Positions 13,480-26,900 of a stretch of DNA of 64,000 nucleotides are shown one piece after another (positions within the stretch are counted from its first letter, which is position 1; each line of letters starts with the position of its first letter). The translations under genes and the position numbers were made by a program. The stretch spans positions 2,976,001 through 3,040,000 of the forward strand of contig OZ176050.1 of the NCBI GenBank assembly GCA_964247055.1. The letters are read 5' to 3'. The DNA is from Paragordius varius. Taxonomy: Eukaryota; Nematomorpha. The notes under the pieces were generated by a model that did not search any database, had not been told where the DNA came from, and saw nothing but the letters and a program-made list of their open reading frames with translations.

Positions 13480-14225
13480 ACATGTGGGCTCACATAGTTT
13501 CAAATTTCCCTCCTCCCCTCTAAAATGGGCTATATTTCTGAAAATAAACGCTGAAATGCGAATCGCGCGACAATGATTTTCAACATATGCTAGATCAAGG
13601 GTGTCAACACAAATGACATTGCGCGCCGCATTTTGATTCAAAAAAACCGCCGGTCGCATTTGAAATATATGGTCATTAATTATTTAAATTGATTTCACAT
13701 ATAAGACTGTAAAAATGCGAACACAATCTAACTTTTAGTAATTTTACCAATTTTTGCTAATTGGTTGTGAATTGAAAAAATACACACAAAAAATTTGTTC
13801 AGGAAATAATATTTTATATTAAGATTTTATCGGGCTGCACATATCGCATGCGGTTCGCGTAGTTGGGTACCCTTCTGGCTTATAATATTAAAACAAATAT
13901 TTTCGAAAAAAGGGATAGTGTGTATAAAATCTAATAGCAAAACATTTTTAAAGCGTATTTTATGGTATCTAATAGCATCAAAAAAAGCATAAATATACTA
14001 ATGTACTCTTTTCTATATAATTTGATTTAAACATTTGTATCATTTGATTGAAACAATTGTTTGTTTTTAATGGATCATAAAAACTTAATCTGAACTAACA
14101 AATCTCTAGTTTTTTGATAATATTCTAAATAACTTATAGTATAGCGGTTTGTCAATATGGAGCAATCAGGATAATAATTTATTTGAATCTAAGGCCCAAA
14201 ATAAAAACACTAAGGGAATCCCGAG
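13480..14225 (+). mobile_element. ~1-kb repeat family copy interrupted by a hAT-like MITE
   Basis: Landmarks of the family are present on both sides of the insert: ATGTGGGCTC and AAAATAAACGCTGAAATGC plus ATATGCTAGAT on the left, and GGCCCAAAATAAAAACAC near the right end. The right landmark matches GCCCAAAATACCATAAG of the copy at 16165. The MITE at 13596-13877 splits it. Confidence 0.45.
13596..13877 (+). mobile_element. hAT-like MITE nested in older repeat
   Basis: It begins CAAGGGTGTCAACACAAA and ends GGGTACCCTTCTG. Inside are CGCGCCGCATTTTGATTC and GTCGCATTTGAAATATATGG, shared with the copies at 7711 and 9049. The minus-strand 62-codon frame across it is a by-product of the repeat. Confidence 0.55.
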
Positions 14226-16164
14226 ACATTCTTTTAATTATATATATTATTAAAATATTTTAATTCTTTAATTAGTCCACTGTGTTATTAATCTTCTATT
14301 TATTGAAAATATGGGGAAAAATTTATAATTACAATAGTTTATGCTGCTGCTCTCCAAAAAATGTGATGTTAAAAAAATTCATTAACGTTCAAACTTAAGA
14401 TAAGTTTTCACTTTATGAATTTTATTTAAATCCTATGAAAATGTTCATAAATAATTCTCTGGCTTAATTTAGGATGTGTTTTTAATAATTTACTATAGCA
14501 CAAAAAATGTTAATTACGGCTAAATATTGTTTTAACAAGTTTTACTGGCCAATATATGACTTAGTAATAATCTACCTATTATTAAAACTAAAAATATTTA
14601 TAAGATAAATAAATTTTAATATTTAAAAGTAATAAAGTAACCTTGATGTATACAAAATAGCGGCTGGTCCTATTTTAATTTGCATAGATAGTCACCTCTG
14701 TCCTTAACATTTGTTTTAACTCTTTTTTGGCTCTTTTAATAATTATCCCGACCAGAAATACCAGAATAGCTGTTTTATAATATATTTCCATAAAATATTT
14801 ATAATATAATGTAGGCAGGAGACTGGTAATAACTTTTTGTTAGAAATAGTTAAAAAATAGCAAATAACCATAAAATATGTGTGGTGTTAGACTTATGCAA
14901 ATGGAAAAATAAAAAATGATAATTACTAAAGGTGAATTATATATGGACCATAGAAATTTAGCTGTTTTAATCAAGAAATCTTTAGGGAAATATCTTTTTT
15001 TGGTGTTTCTCATACATATCTATTGAACACAAAAATAGTGCATTATAATCAAAAGTTTTGGCCATTTTATTTAAATATATTATTATAGATATTTAGATAA
15101 GAAAATTGGTTACATTTTAATCGAAACATAGTATACTTTTTCTATATGCTATCAATTTTTAATATATTAATTTTAGAAATATTGGTCTAATTTCTTATAA
15201 TATCTTCTTGACCTTTATCGTTTATACTTTATTTCTCCTTTAATAATTTTTGATAATTGAAGTTCAATTTTATTTTTATTGACACTTTGGTGTTAATTCT
15301 AATTTTCTTATTTGGAGTAATATACATTTTATTACAAATTATTTTATATTTGTAGATATCTCGATAAAATGCTTTAGTTTAAACAATTATAATTTAATCT
15401 TGCCCCAATCTTTTTAAACTTTTAAAGACTTTTTGAGCGCTTAAAAATTAGATGGGATGGATGTAAAACCTAATATCGTTTCTGATTGACAAGAATGTCC
15501 AAAATTTTATTTTAAGGCACACGTTCTAACTCAGTTAAGTAGACTTAATTTGTAAAAAAATTGGTTGTTTTAACAAGATAAATAGAGGAATAAAATGACC
15601 TCTTCCTCAAAATTATATATGACACCTTTGGGACAACTGAAAAAAAAAGGATAGACTTAATTAGAAAAATTAACCCTGTGTCAGTTATCACTATATTTCA
15701 ACATTTATCATCAAACATGTGAGTAAATAGTAAATGCAGATTGGATAAATAGGAGAAATTTGCATTTAAATTCATAAGCTAATGTTTTTATATTTTTCCA
15801 CTGTTATTTTAAGAATAAGGATTTATGGATTCAAACTAGTTGAAGCTTTGTGTATGATTAAACCTTAAGGAGTATTTGATAATTTTAGATGAAAATTTCT
15901 AATAAACAGTATTGTATTTATTAAAACATTTTAAGAAGCAGTGCTAAATATTATTTTAACAATTCTAAAAACACGTAAAGCAAACCATGTTTTTTTTACT
16001 AAATATATCATAAAAAAACTCCAAAATTATTTCTAATAATTGTTGATAGCATCAATTTATCGATAAGTTTTCGACAAAGAAAAATAAACCTATGATTATT
16101 AAAATTTTTGTTTTTGGTAATTAAGCTCTATATTTAACAATGTGATTTGGTTTGTCACTTAAAA
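14226..16164. other. AT-rich intergenic DNA
   Basis: I see no gene and no assignable repeat. Confidence 0.45.
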
Positions 16165-17030
16165 TAGTGCATGGCATATCAAAAAATATCCTGATGAATT
16201 ATATAGACTCTGATAAATAATTATACCACGATTTATATGGTGCTTTTGGTTTTGGGGACTTAAGAGTCATTTGAAAAAATATTTATTTTGGCAATTGCTT
16301 TATAATAAATATCGCGATTAGTGAATGCTATACGTCAGTAATTAATTATAATATAAATTAGATGTGGGCTCCAAATTCCTTAAGATTACAAAAATAAAGT
16401 CAAAAATGCCGTATTTTATAATATGTGCTAGATTATGAAATCGAAAAATTTAAGAAAATGCATAGTTGTATTGAAAATTTTATTTTAAGCAAAATTTTCT
16501 TGAGGTGTATTTGATGATATTTCAATGTATGTTGGAAACGGTATAAAAACACTTGAAAAAATTTCAAATCATATATGAATGATGCTGAACATGTGGATTA
16601 TTTTTGAACAATACCAATTTTTAACTCAAATTTTAAATACCATTTTATTTGATTATTGTGAAACACATGTTCAAATCTGAAATTCGGAGTGATAGAAATG
16701 TTCTTGTATTTAGAAAAAGTGCTTTTATAATTTTAATGTTTATGCCTTTTCCACCAAGCTTTGATGTGCTATATACCCTTCAACATTATTTCAAAAATCA
16801 AGCAAAAGTAAAATTTTAAAAATAATTAAATTTGGCGTTATAGTTAATATTATATTTAAAAAAATATAACGCAATAGTCTGCTTTATATGTTTATCTTAC
16901 AATATTGAATAGACGAAGTGAAACATTTGTCTTAAGTGACCCGTAAAGCCCAAAATACCATAAGAACTATGAGAATCTTTCTACATTTAGATCATATATA
17001 TTTCATCAAAATATATTTTGTATGCACTGA
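16165..17030 (+). mobile_element. ~1-kb inverted-terminus repeat copy
   Basis: The left end carries ATATCCTGATGAATTATATA followed by TATGGTGCTTTTGGTTTTGG. The right end, reversed, reads TTGATGAAATATATA and then CTTATGGTATTTTGGGC, so the termini are inverted repeats of roughly 100 bp. GGAAACGGTATAAAAACAC and GATAGAAATGTTC match the copy at 6330. There is no coding capacity. Confidence 0.55.
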
Positions 17031-19841
17031 GTTATTATTATCTGGTAATGTATAAATCGCCCCTATAAAATTTAAATTATAAAAATGATTATTGGACCAG
17101 AAATAAACCTCATTTTTGGTATATAATTAGATAGCCTTAAATTTATTATAACAAAAAACTAGATTTAACATGCATTTATTTGGTGTTTCGAAATAATTTA
17201 AATTCAATTAAAATGAGTCGCATGTAATTTGAAACGGGAGAAACGGACAGCAATTTTTTGATTTATGTTATTCCATTAGTAAAATTGTCAGGATTTTTTT
17301 AATTTTTAAAGCTGCTAAACCATTATAATTATGATATAAATCTAATTAAATTATTTTTTATCTCCTGAGAATGATGTTAAGATTTTAATGTAAGCGCATG
17401 ACATAATTTTAATTAATTTTCTTTAAAAAATATTAAGTAAGGGACGAACGACTGTAATTAATACAGAGTGGGTAGGTAATTATACTTTTTCGATTATAAA
17501 ATTTTTATATGTTACTTTATTTTTTTATAGCTAATTTTAGCGTAAATTGCAATTTATCCAATATATTTTTATGTAATTTAATTTTATAATATATAATATT
17601 ATTATATGCTAATTTTGTTTTAGCTTTGTAGTTTAGATTAGTGTTTTATAAGAGTAACTTTTAGTTTTAGCGATATAATAGGAAAATCAGCCTCATTATA
17701 AAGAAAAGTATTTTTTAATTATCTTTCAAAACAATATTGAATAAATGAATATACAAATTATTGATTAATATTTAGAAACAATATGTTTGCGCGTATATTA
17801 AAATTTTTGAAAATGTGTATTATTGATGGAAATCTATCTTGATCTCGAGAAGACAATAGAGAGAGTAGAGTAAAGGAAAAAATCTCAAAACTAATTATAT
17901 TCTCATTTAGTTAAATATATTTCATAAACCAAAATATAATATCTATACCACAATATTTTTTCGATTTTCCCTTCTTCTGATGGAATAGAGAAAGAGGGTG
18001 TTATAATTAACTTTGCGGCAATTAATTAACTTGTGCATATTTTTTTATCATCATACTAGTTAGTAGCTAAATTAACTTTATTCATAGTTTTTTTATTAAA
18101 CTATTGGATATACATGATTTTATTCAAATACATTTGAAATAAATGATAATTTAATAGGAATATGGTCTGTCTGGGCGGGCTTAATTTAACTATATATAAA
18201 ATTTTTGATATAGAAAAAAAATATTCTGTATTATATACCTTTAAAATTAAATTTTAATTTTCAATCTCTCTCTACATTATAAAAAAGTTTTCTTGTGTGT
18301 CTTTTGTCAATATTTTTAAGTTTAGTAATGAATTAAAATATATTGGAAAAGTGAATATAGGGATTTGTTTTATACAAAAAAACTCATTTAACCCTATAAC
18401 ATACCTTTAATTTCCGTTTAATTGTTATAAGGGAAAAACCAATACGGTGCTTAAAAAATGTCAAAAAATGGTAAAGGTTCCATACATATATAATTATATT
18501 TCGCTAAACAAAAAAAATAATCGCATTTATACTTTACAGAGTTATCTAATACTCTTTTTCATCAGTAAAGATATAGAGAAAACTATTGATTGATTACATA
18601 TATGGACGACCCCGGTCTTACAACAGTTAGATGATGCTATAAAAAAGAACATAGGGATTAATTTTATTTATATATATTTATTAAAATGCAATTTGTCAGA
18701 AAAAAAACAGAATTGCAAACACAGAGATGACACAACAATACTAAAACGATTATATTTAAATATATAACTGTATATATAACACTTTGATCTTTTTGTATGT
18801 CAAACAATTTCAACCTTATTAAATCAAAAATATATATGTATGAAAAAGAAAGTAAAAAGAAAAATGTTGTAGAATAGAGGCTGGGATTCAAAATATCTCT
18901 CGTTGGATAATTCAATTAATTAAATAGCGTTTTGCCAAAATATTTTGCCTAAATAACAATACTAAAAGAGGTCATTTATATGCATGCATGTTATGAAAAA
19001 AAAGGACAGGCACTTTAATCTAAAAGAAAAAATGGGAAAAGAATTATGTTTCAATTCAAGCACACAACACATACACATGAGAAAATATCTTTGCTAAAAA
19101 CGTGAAATTATCCAAAGAAGCCAGGCCATATTTACATAAAAATGTTTTTGAAAAAAAAACTTAAAATACTTTTAGTATATGTCATGCAACAATTCCTTAA
19201 CCCCGAAACCAGCCACAATATTCTCTCATTAAATGTCAAAAAGGAATATTACCGTAAAACACCCTATCTAAAAAATTTGTCAACCCCCTTTCATTGAAAG
19301 AACATTTGTTTTATAAATTATTTAAATTGTTGGCAAAATCCATATATATATATAAGTAAAATTAAATGCAAATTAAGTTTATTTTTACGTAACTAAGAGT
19401 ACATATAATTTTACAAATATTTTTAAACCAAAAAAATTGAATTTCCACGAACATTAAATCGGTACAATCATTAATTATGTATAAAATAAAAATTATTCAA
19501 ATTTTATATTATTGATATATTTTTACTTTTTTTTATGCGAAAAAAAATCAATTTTTCAATTGCATTCACATTCTCCTTTCTCCATATATAAAAATAAAAA
19601 TATGCATTTTGTAACATACATTAATCTTTTTAACACTGTCGGTACATCTTAAAACCTAAATCATAAACCATTTTTCTGCATTTCTTCTACCATTCAACTA
19701 TATTCTGCCAAACAAAATAAGTCATTTATGGATGATTTTTGGAAGTTAAATTTTAAATCATTTTCGATTTGTCATTATGAAATCTACAAAAAAATGTTTA
19801 ACCCCAACTATAAAAATAGACGTGATAAATATTGTCTTTAA
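17031..19841. other. AT-rich DNA upstream of the GABA-B receptor gene
   Basis: No coding exon is supported; the 83-codon minus-strand frame at 18664 has no domain signal. The 5' UTR and promoter of the gene starting at 19842 must lie here or further upstream, but I see no TATA or initiator element that I would trust in such AT-rich sequence. Confidence 0.4.
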
Positions 19842-20930
19842 ATGTTACAATCATTAATTGTGCTTTCTTCCCTTATTTTGTCATATTATCCGGTTATAGG
19901 AATAAATAATATGCCACCCGCCTACACCCAACCCGCAGAAAATATTAGATTTGGTAATAATTTAACAAATTGGCCAAATATGTATGGAAATTCCGCCGCT
20001 AAGGCCTATAAGATTTGTGACTCAAACCCAATAAAAAAGAATAAATTGACAACTTTTAAGGCGAAAAAGAATATGTTATTAGCACCCTTAAATGATAGCT
20101 GTAGAATTGGTTATATATATAATTTTACCAAATTTTCAAGGAATAAATCCAATGCATCATCCTTTTCCTGGCCAAATGGTACTTTTAGCAATACAACTCC
20201 TGCCGCCATACTTCATTTTACAGTTGTCAACTTAAATTCGACTAAACGTGGTTACTCCATAGACTGGTCACAAAAACCATTTGAATATTTTCATCATCAA
20301 GACATGGATACTCCTTCATTTAATGAATCAACACCAACACCAACCACAAAAAAAGTGTTATCAAATGTGCGTCGATCGAAACCAAAACTTGCTATCGGTA
20401 TAATTTTACCTGCACTTTATGCCAATCCCTTCTTATTTGACGATTTCTACCCAAACACCAATGTAAAGTTATTGTTAGCGAATGATACAGTAGACACTAC
20501 TGATAAGGACACTATAAACGACCTTAATAAAACAACTAAATTTGGTGTATCTGAAATCGGAAAATTTCTGTCGAAAGTTAGAAACAACCTAAATATCCCT
20601 GAAGTAGTTAACACAATAAAAATTGATTCTAATACAACCACCGCTAAAACAATCAATATTACCCTAAAATCAAGGTTCGGAACAATACAAGTTAATACGA
20701 ACGATTTGGAGGAAATAATAAGACTAAAAAGAGAATTCACCCTATCTGCTGTTTCGAATAAAACAGTGCTACAGAAAAAAGGGTCGGTCCCCGAATATAC
20801 AGCAATATTAGCTAAGGAAAAGGTTATATCCTCGGATTATCAAGCCATATCATTAGGCTTAAAACATATTATGAAACATCCAAACATCTTGGCTGATTAC
20901 CAACTAGCCATTGTAACAAATATATCCAAG
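19842..20930 (+). CDS. GABBR2: GABBR2-like exon 1: signal peptide and long N-terminal extension
   Basis: The exon encodes 363 residues and ends in phase 0 at AAG/GTACAA. Residues 1-20 ([20 protein letters not shown]) look like a signal peptide. Only the last 40 or so, with [12 protein letters not shown] and YQLAIV, align with the start of the ligand-binding lobe. The roughly 300 residues between are rich in Asn, Thr and Lys, hold many N-X-S/T sequons and match nothing I recognise. The ATG context is weak (T at -3), so upstream coding exons cannot be ruled out. Confidence 0.85.
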
Positions 20931-23900
20931 GTACAAATATATAACAGATCATAATTTATTTTCCGCTTGCCGATTGGCCATTCATGTGTTTAGTTCTTTA
21001 AAGTTTGTGAAAAACAATTAAAAATGGGTAAATTGGAGGAAATTTCCATATTAAACTTAACTTATGGGCAATATGCTGATATTATATTAAATTTTGTGAA
21101 TAAACTTTAATGATTTTAAAATCGTCAAACAAAATAACTCGGTATCTTTAGAAAAAATTAATTTTTATGTATCTATAATAGTTCCCCCAATAAACTAGAC
21201 ATATATTATATTTTAGCATAAAGCACTTAATTTATTATGACGTTAACTTCAATAATTTTAAATAGTTAAATGTTCAGAACCTATTATATCCAAATTATCA
21301 TATATTTGTAATTACTAGAAAATGTACCCAATTCAAAAAATTATTTTAATATAATTAAAACCAAATACAATATATACTTTTCGAAACTAAAAAAATTATC
21401 TTCTCTATAACATTCCTATCTAATCAAAAAATAAATATAATTTTTAGAGAGAATGAGAAAAGACTTTATTGTATAATTAAGAGATGATAATTATCGTTTA
21501 TTTCAAGTGTGATTTTGCATATTTTTTTAATAATATTTTTGACCTAAAAATGTAACGATTCGTTTTATTCCATTATTTTATTGAACCGTAAAATTAATTG
21601 AAAACAAAGTCTGAAATACATATACCTAAGGTTTCCTATACAACTTTTTTGTTTAAAAATAATTAAAATTATTATTTTGGTTAATAAGTTTTTAAATTAT
21701 TTTTTTATGACTATTCATATTTTCCATTAATTATTTAATGGAAATTCGACGATTAAAACTTTAAAGTTTAGTTTGGGCATTGTAATGATAAAAAATTTGG
21801 ATGTTAGATTACTTGCTTTGTTTGACATCCTTAAAAGGTTTCCTTTTTACGATATTTTCGATTTAGGTTCGGTACTTCTTCTTAAATTAAATTATTTATA
21901 CACATTATAGAATTTCATAATGCAACATTCACTAAAATATTAATAATAAAGTTAATATTTCTCAATTTTTTTTTCATAAATTGAATGTCCGACAAGAGTT
22001 TTAATAGGATGTGACAATCTTTCAGCGCGCATAAGAAACGTTGCTTTGATGTTTTTTTCTTATTTACACAATTACCGCAAAACAGTTAAGTCTTGTATTT
22101 CAATAAAAGATATGGTCACAGGAATTGTGATAATAATTATTTTTAATGCAATTCCCTGATCTTTTTGCCTTTAAATAAATATGTATGCATTCTATTTTCT
22201 TTTACATGTTTGATTATAATTTATCAGAAAATGTATCAACCTTAAAATTAAACTTATTAGCAATTCAATTATTGCAAGTATGGGATGGTCCAAAACTAAC
22301 ATAAATATACTTTTTCTTTAAGGCTTTTATGTTAGACTTTTAATAAAACTTGTTTATATTTCCACGTTAGCAATGCTTGTTTATACAAATTAAATTGATA
22401 TTTGCCTTTTTAAAACTAGCTTTTATAGCATTATGGTATTTTTAAAGATTAAAATACCGCCAAATATATATTTTTCCAAATCAAAAATATTCATTATTCC
22501 AATTTTAAAGAAATATTTTTTAGCACAATTCATTCGAAAAAAGTTTAAAAAAGTAAAATAGTTATCACATACTTATATCAAACTTTTTGGCTGCCATTTT
22601 TTATTTTTAATGTTTTTTAATCACTAATGCAATAGGCAATAAATGTATATTATGGTTAAAATATGTAAATAATTAACTTTGGAAAACATTTATAACTTTC
22701 ATTTACCAGAATTTTAATGTTTTTGGATTTTATTATTATCTGTTCGTTTCAACCTGTTTATAGAAGCTCTTTAAATACGGGATTGTAGATGTTAAAAGAT
22801 TAATTAAAATATTAGCTTTTTATACTCTAAAGAAGCGTTTGATAATAAATTATAACCAAAACAACATTTATATAAATAGTTTATTTACAATAGATACTAC
22901 CCAAAGTAGATAATAATGTGGTAATTACTAGATAAATTTTTATGTGTTTCGCCATTCCCAAAAATTTTCAAACTTTTTAATCAAATTCCTCAGTAAAATT
23001 GGACTGAATTTTCTCAAATATAATCGGTTCTCTCCCAAATAAAGTTAAACGCATCAGCTGTTTAAACATAATTTAGGCGCAGTGAATACCTTGGTAATTT
23101 TTAAAAATATTATCATAGACAAAAACCCCGAGTTTTATTGGTTTTCGCTCTATATCAAATATTAACTTCGAATGATATATTTTAGAAGACAGAGATAGCA
23201 GAAACATTTATTTTCTTGTATGAAGAGTGGTTTTTCAAAAAATAATATGATATAGCCAAGTCGAAATTTAAACACATAATATTAATTCTAATACTGTCAA
23301 ATTTAATGACATAATTACAGTTTAATTGTCATTTTATTATCGTGAAAACCTTTTAGCATATCTGTTTTATAAAAATTAAAATTAAATTAAAACTTTTTGT
23401 TGTTATGCGTTTTCTCGTTCTTATCATAAAGCAAAATCCATTTTTATAAATGCAAAAATTTTAATTATGCTGTAATAATAAAAGTTAATTAGATTCTACT
23501 TAATTCATCAAAATATTAATATTACACCAATTTTGTATTGCTAAAATGTGTAGCTTTTATCGCTAAACTATTTACTTTTCCATATCTATGTTCTGTAAAC
23601 ATATATATTGGAAACGAAAACTAAAAAAGACAATTTTGCAACAAATTTTCAGATATCTAAACAGATGTGATACTTGAAATAATCGTTATGCAATATTTTA
23701 ATTAAAGGGAATTTTCAAGGCAAAAACCGTGGGTTTTATATTTGGTTTTTTATTTACAATTCTATTTAAGCTTTACAGTAACCTGAAAAATAAGGCGACC
23801 GTAATGCAGTATTTTTACTATGCGATTTTTTCTGGCCATATCTTTTATTTAACACACATGTAAATTATATCAATTTTAGCCAAATGGCCAATATAGCTTT

Positions 23901-26900
23901 CGTTATTGTATGGCACAATAGTCATATATAGTGGGATTTAGCAAATTTTAACTCTAGTACTGCTTTTTATAAATCACACATATTAAATACTCAGATTCTA
24001 ACTTTAAAATATATCAAAACTACATATATTAAACACAGATTATTCGGCATTTAAATAAGTTAATTAACGTACAGGTGCCCTGCATTTAGGGTTAACTTTT
24101 ATAAAAATTCTTTTGAACAGCATTCGTGGGATCTAGAATATGCCGTTAAACAATAAATGATTTATACTATACTACTGTATTATTTATTAAAATTACGAAT
24201 TAATAATCAAATAATATCTTTTTTATGTTTTTATCTAGTGCCGGGCTGATGAAGGAACCAAAGTGTTTTTTGATATGATGTACAACTTTCCCCGTAAGGT
24301 TATGATGTTTGGAGGGGCATGTACCCAAGTAACGGCTCCCATTTCAGAGGCCTCACCATTTTGGAATTTAATACAGGTTTTTACATATTTTATAAGAAAA
24401 AATGTAAGATAAGAGAAACGAATATGCCTTTTTCCTCCTTCATAGATAAGATTTCAAAAAATTTAACTTTAAAGGCAACACGAAATTTGATTGGATTTAT
24501 AGGTCTTTTTGTAAAAAAATTAACTTGTCATCTCTCTCTCTTTTAATTATTATTTATTGTGTGAGCGTGTAAAGGATTGTGTTAAATTTCGATAGTTTTT
24601 TAATAACCAATCTCCTCTCATATCTTGATTAAACCATCATATGATGTGGCCTGTGTAAAAAATAGCCAATTGTAAGTTTATTAGATAGTTTTTTAGTTTA
24701 TAATGGTTACGTATTCTTTATTATTTGACAAATTGAAATTATGAAGAGAATCATTTTAATTTTAGATTGTCAAGATGTTTTAAATTTTTTTAGTTATAAA
24801 ATAAAACCTAAAATAGCTCCCCTTCTAGGCATTTCCATTGACAATGCACAACGAATATTAAAAAGTTGGGATGTGTTCAAATTTTAGATTTTTTAAAATA
24901 ACGTTTAGAAATGAAATGTCATTATAAAGTAATCTTAGAGTTATTTAGTAAGTTATTAAAACATAAATTTGTCAAAAAATGATGGGGATGAGTTATAACT
25001 TATAACCAATGTTTATAATCCTACCTAAAACTTTTTTTCCCATTAAATTCTAATTTTATCAATCAAAAGAGGACAACAAATTAATCTTGATTTTTTACAC
25101 TACAAGATAAAAATTTCAAGTAACTTAATAATAAATAAAAGTAAATTAATCCGTCATAAATGTAATTATGTGTGTACATCATTTTGGAATTATAAATATT
25201 TTTTCAAACACATCAACCTAAATTATAAACGGAAGTACTACCTAAGACATTTTTGAATCTTTTTTCTAAATATATTTTACATTTAATTGGCTATAATTCA
25301 AATCTGAAGTTACCTATGTATTTGCGACAATATTCTTCGATCGTGAAGAACTTGTTTTTTCAAATATAAAATTAAATTACAGCCAAAAGCATAAAAATAA
25401 ATTTAATAAAATTTACTTTTTAAATTTGAGTTGAATTGTTTATCCATGAATTATGTTGTTTTGTGGAATGTATTTAATTTGAAAAAAATTTTAACCCAAA
25501 TTTATAATTAAATCAGATTATATTTAATGAATTAATATAACTAAAATGTATTTAGTTTTTACCAACGTTTATCTAGCTTTAATTTTTAATGGATGGCAAA
25601 CATTGATCAAACATTTTTATGTTCAAAATTTCCGCTTTTGACCTTATTCGAATCCGACTTAATTTCTCATAATGTCATTACGATAAGAAAAATATGTTTC
25701 ATATGTTCATAACTATTTTATGGAAATATTTTTTAATCAAGTGCGGATTCGTAATAAATTTAAACAAAAATGTTTTTATATTTCACTTACAACAATAACA
25801 TATAAATTATCGGTTTTAAAAATTGGAAAAAAATGGTGGTTGAAGGTCATAACTAACTGACTGACAAAAACAAGATAACAGCCAATATTTTGGGTAAATT
25901 CAAACATGAGCTTGAAATTTTTATATTGTAAATATTAAGTAGGAAAAAAATTACGACGTCCAATGAATTTTCAAAATATTTATTTAAAGCGTTCTTTGGG
26001 GGGTCATTAAACCAAACTTTTGCAAAAGCTTCGGTTAAATTAATAAATTATATATATATAATTATATATGTGTATACATCAAATTTCATAAATAAACTTT
26101 TCTTCAAAAAGTTTTACTCTGTAACATCTTTTTTAAAATCGCTTGGCGTTTTTTAAGCTTTAATATTTCTATTTTAGAAATCATAATTAATTACAATTTT
26201 TGTATTGGATCCACAATGTCATAATTTTGCAGATTAAAATTGATTTTGGTATGATTTTCTCTAGTGTACTGCAAAAACCAAGAATTTGAAATATAGCTAC
26301 ATGATATGGTGAAATTAGCATTCATTTTTTATATTTTTTTGCAATAAATTTACTATTTCTTTCAAAAAATGTTTTTGTATACATATAAGGTTAATAAGGT
26401 TTCATTGGTTTAACTTTTCCAGTGAATTACATCATAATTTGATTTAAAAAATATGTCCATATTGATGATCAGCTGTTTGGTTCGGTTTTCATTTGTATCT
26501 CTCATGTGGAATTTCTTACCAAATTTTTCTCTAAAAGCTCATCATCTTATCTATGCAAAAAACCTAAAGTCTGATTAAAATATACAAATCCAGCCTGAAA
26601 AATGTTGATCCACCCTTTTTGTTAAGTTAAGTTCATCTGATGAGCTTCATGTAGTAACAAAATATTAATTCTTTGAAATTTTTTTAAAATACAGGGTTTT
26701 TAGATAATCAATTAAAATGTTTGGAGTATATGAGTATATTACTACCCTGCTTGTTTAAAAAATGTATGATTATAGTATAGTTTTTCAGAATCTAACAAGA
26801 GTGTCTTTAAACAATTCCTATATGTAAACTTAAATTTAATACGATAGGACAACGGAATAAATTAAGCCTTATTTGTTGTAAAAGAATAATATGTATTATA

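Noticed and set aside
18664-18915. 83-codon minus-strand hydrophobic frame
   Set aside because: Composition is that of chance AT-rich translation and there is no family resemblance or codon bias.
20447-20740. 97-codon minus-strand frame inside GABBR2-like exon 1
   Set aside because: It is the shadow of the real exon on the + strand.
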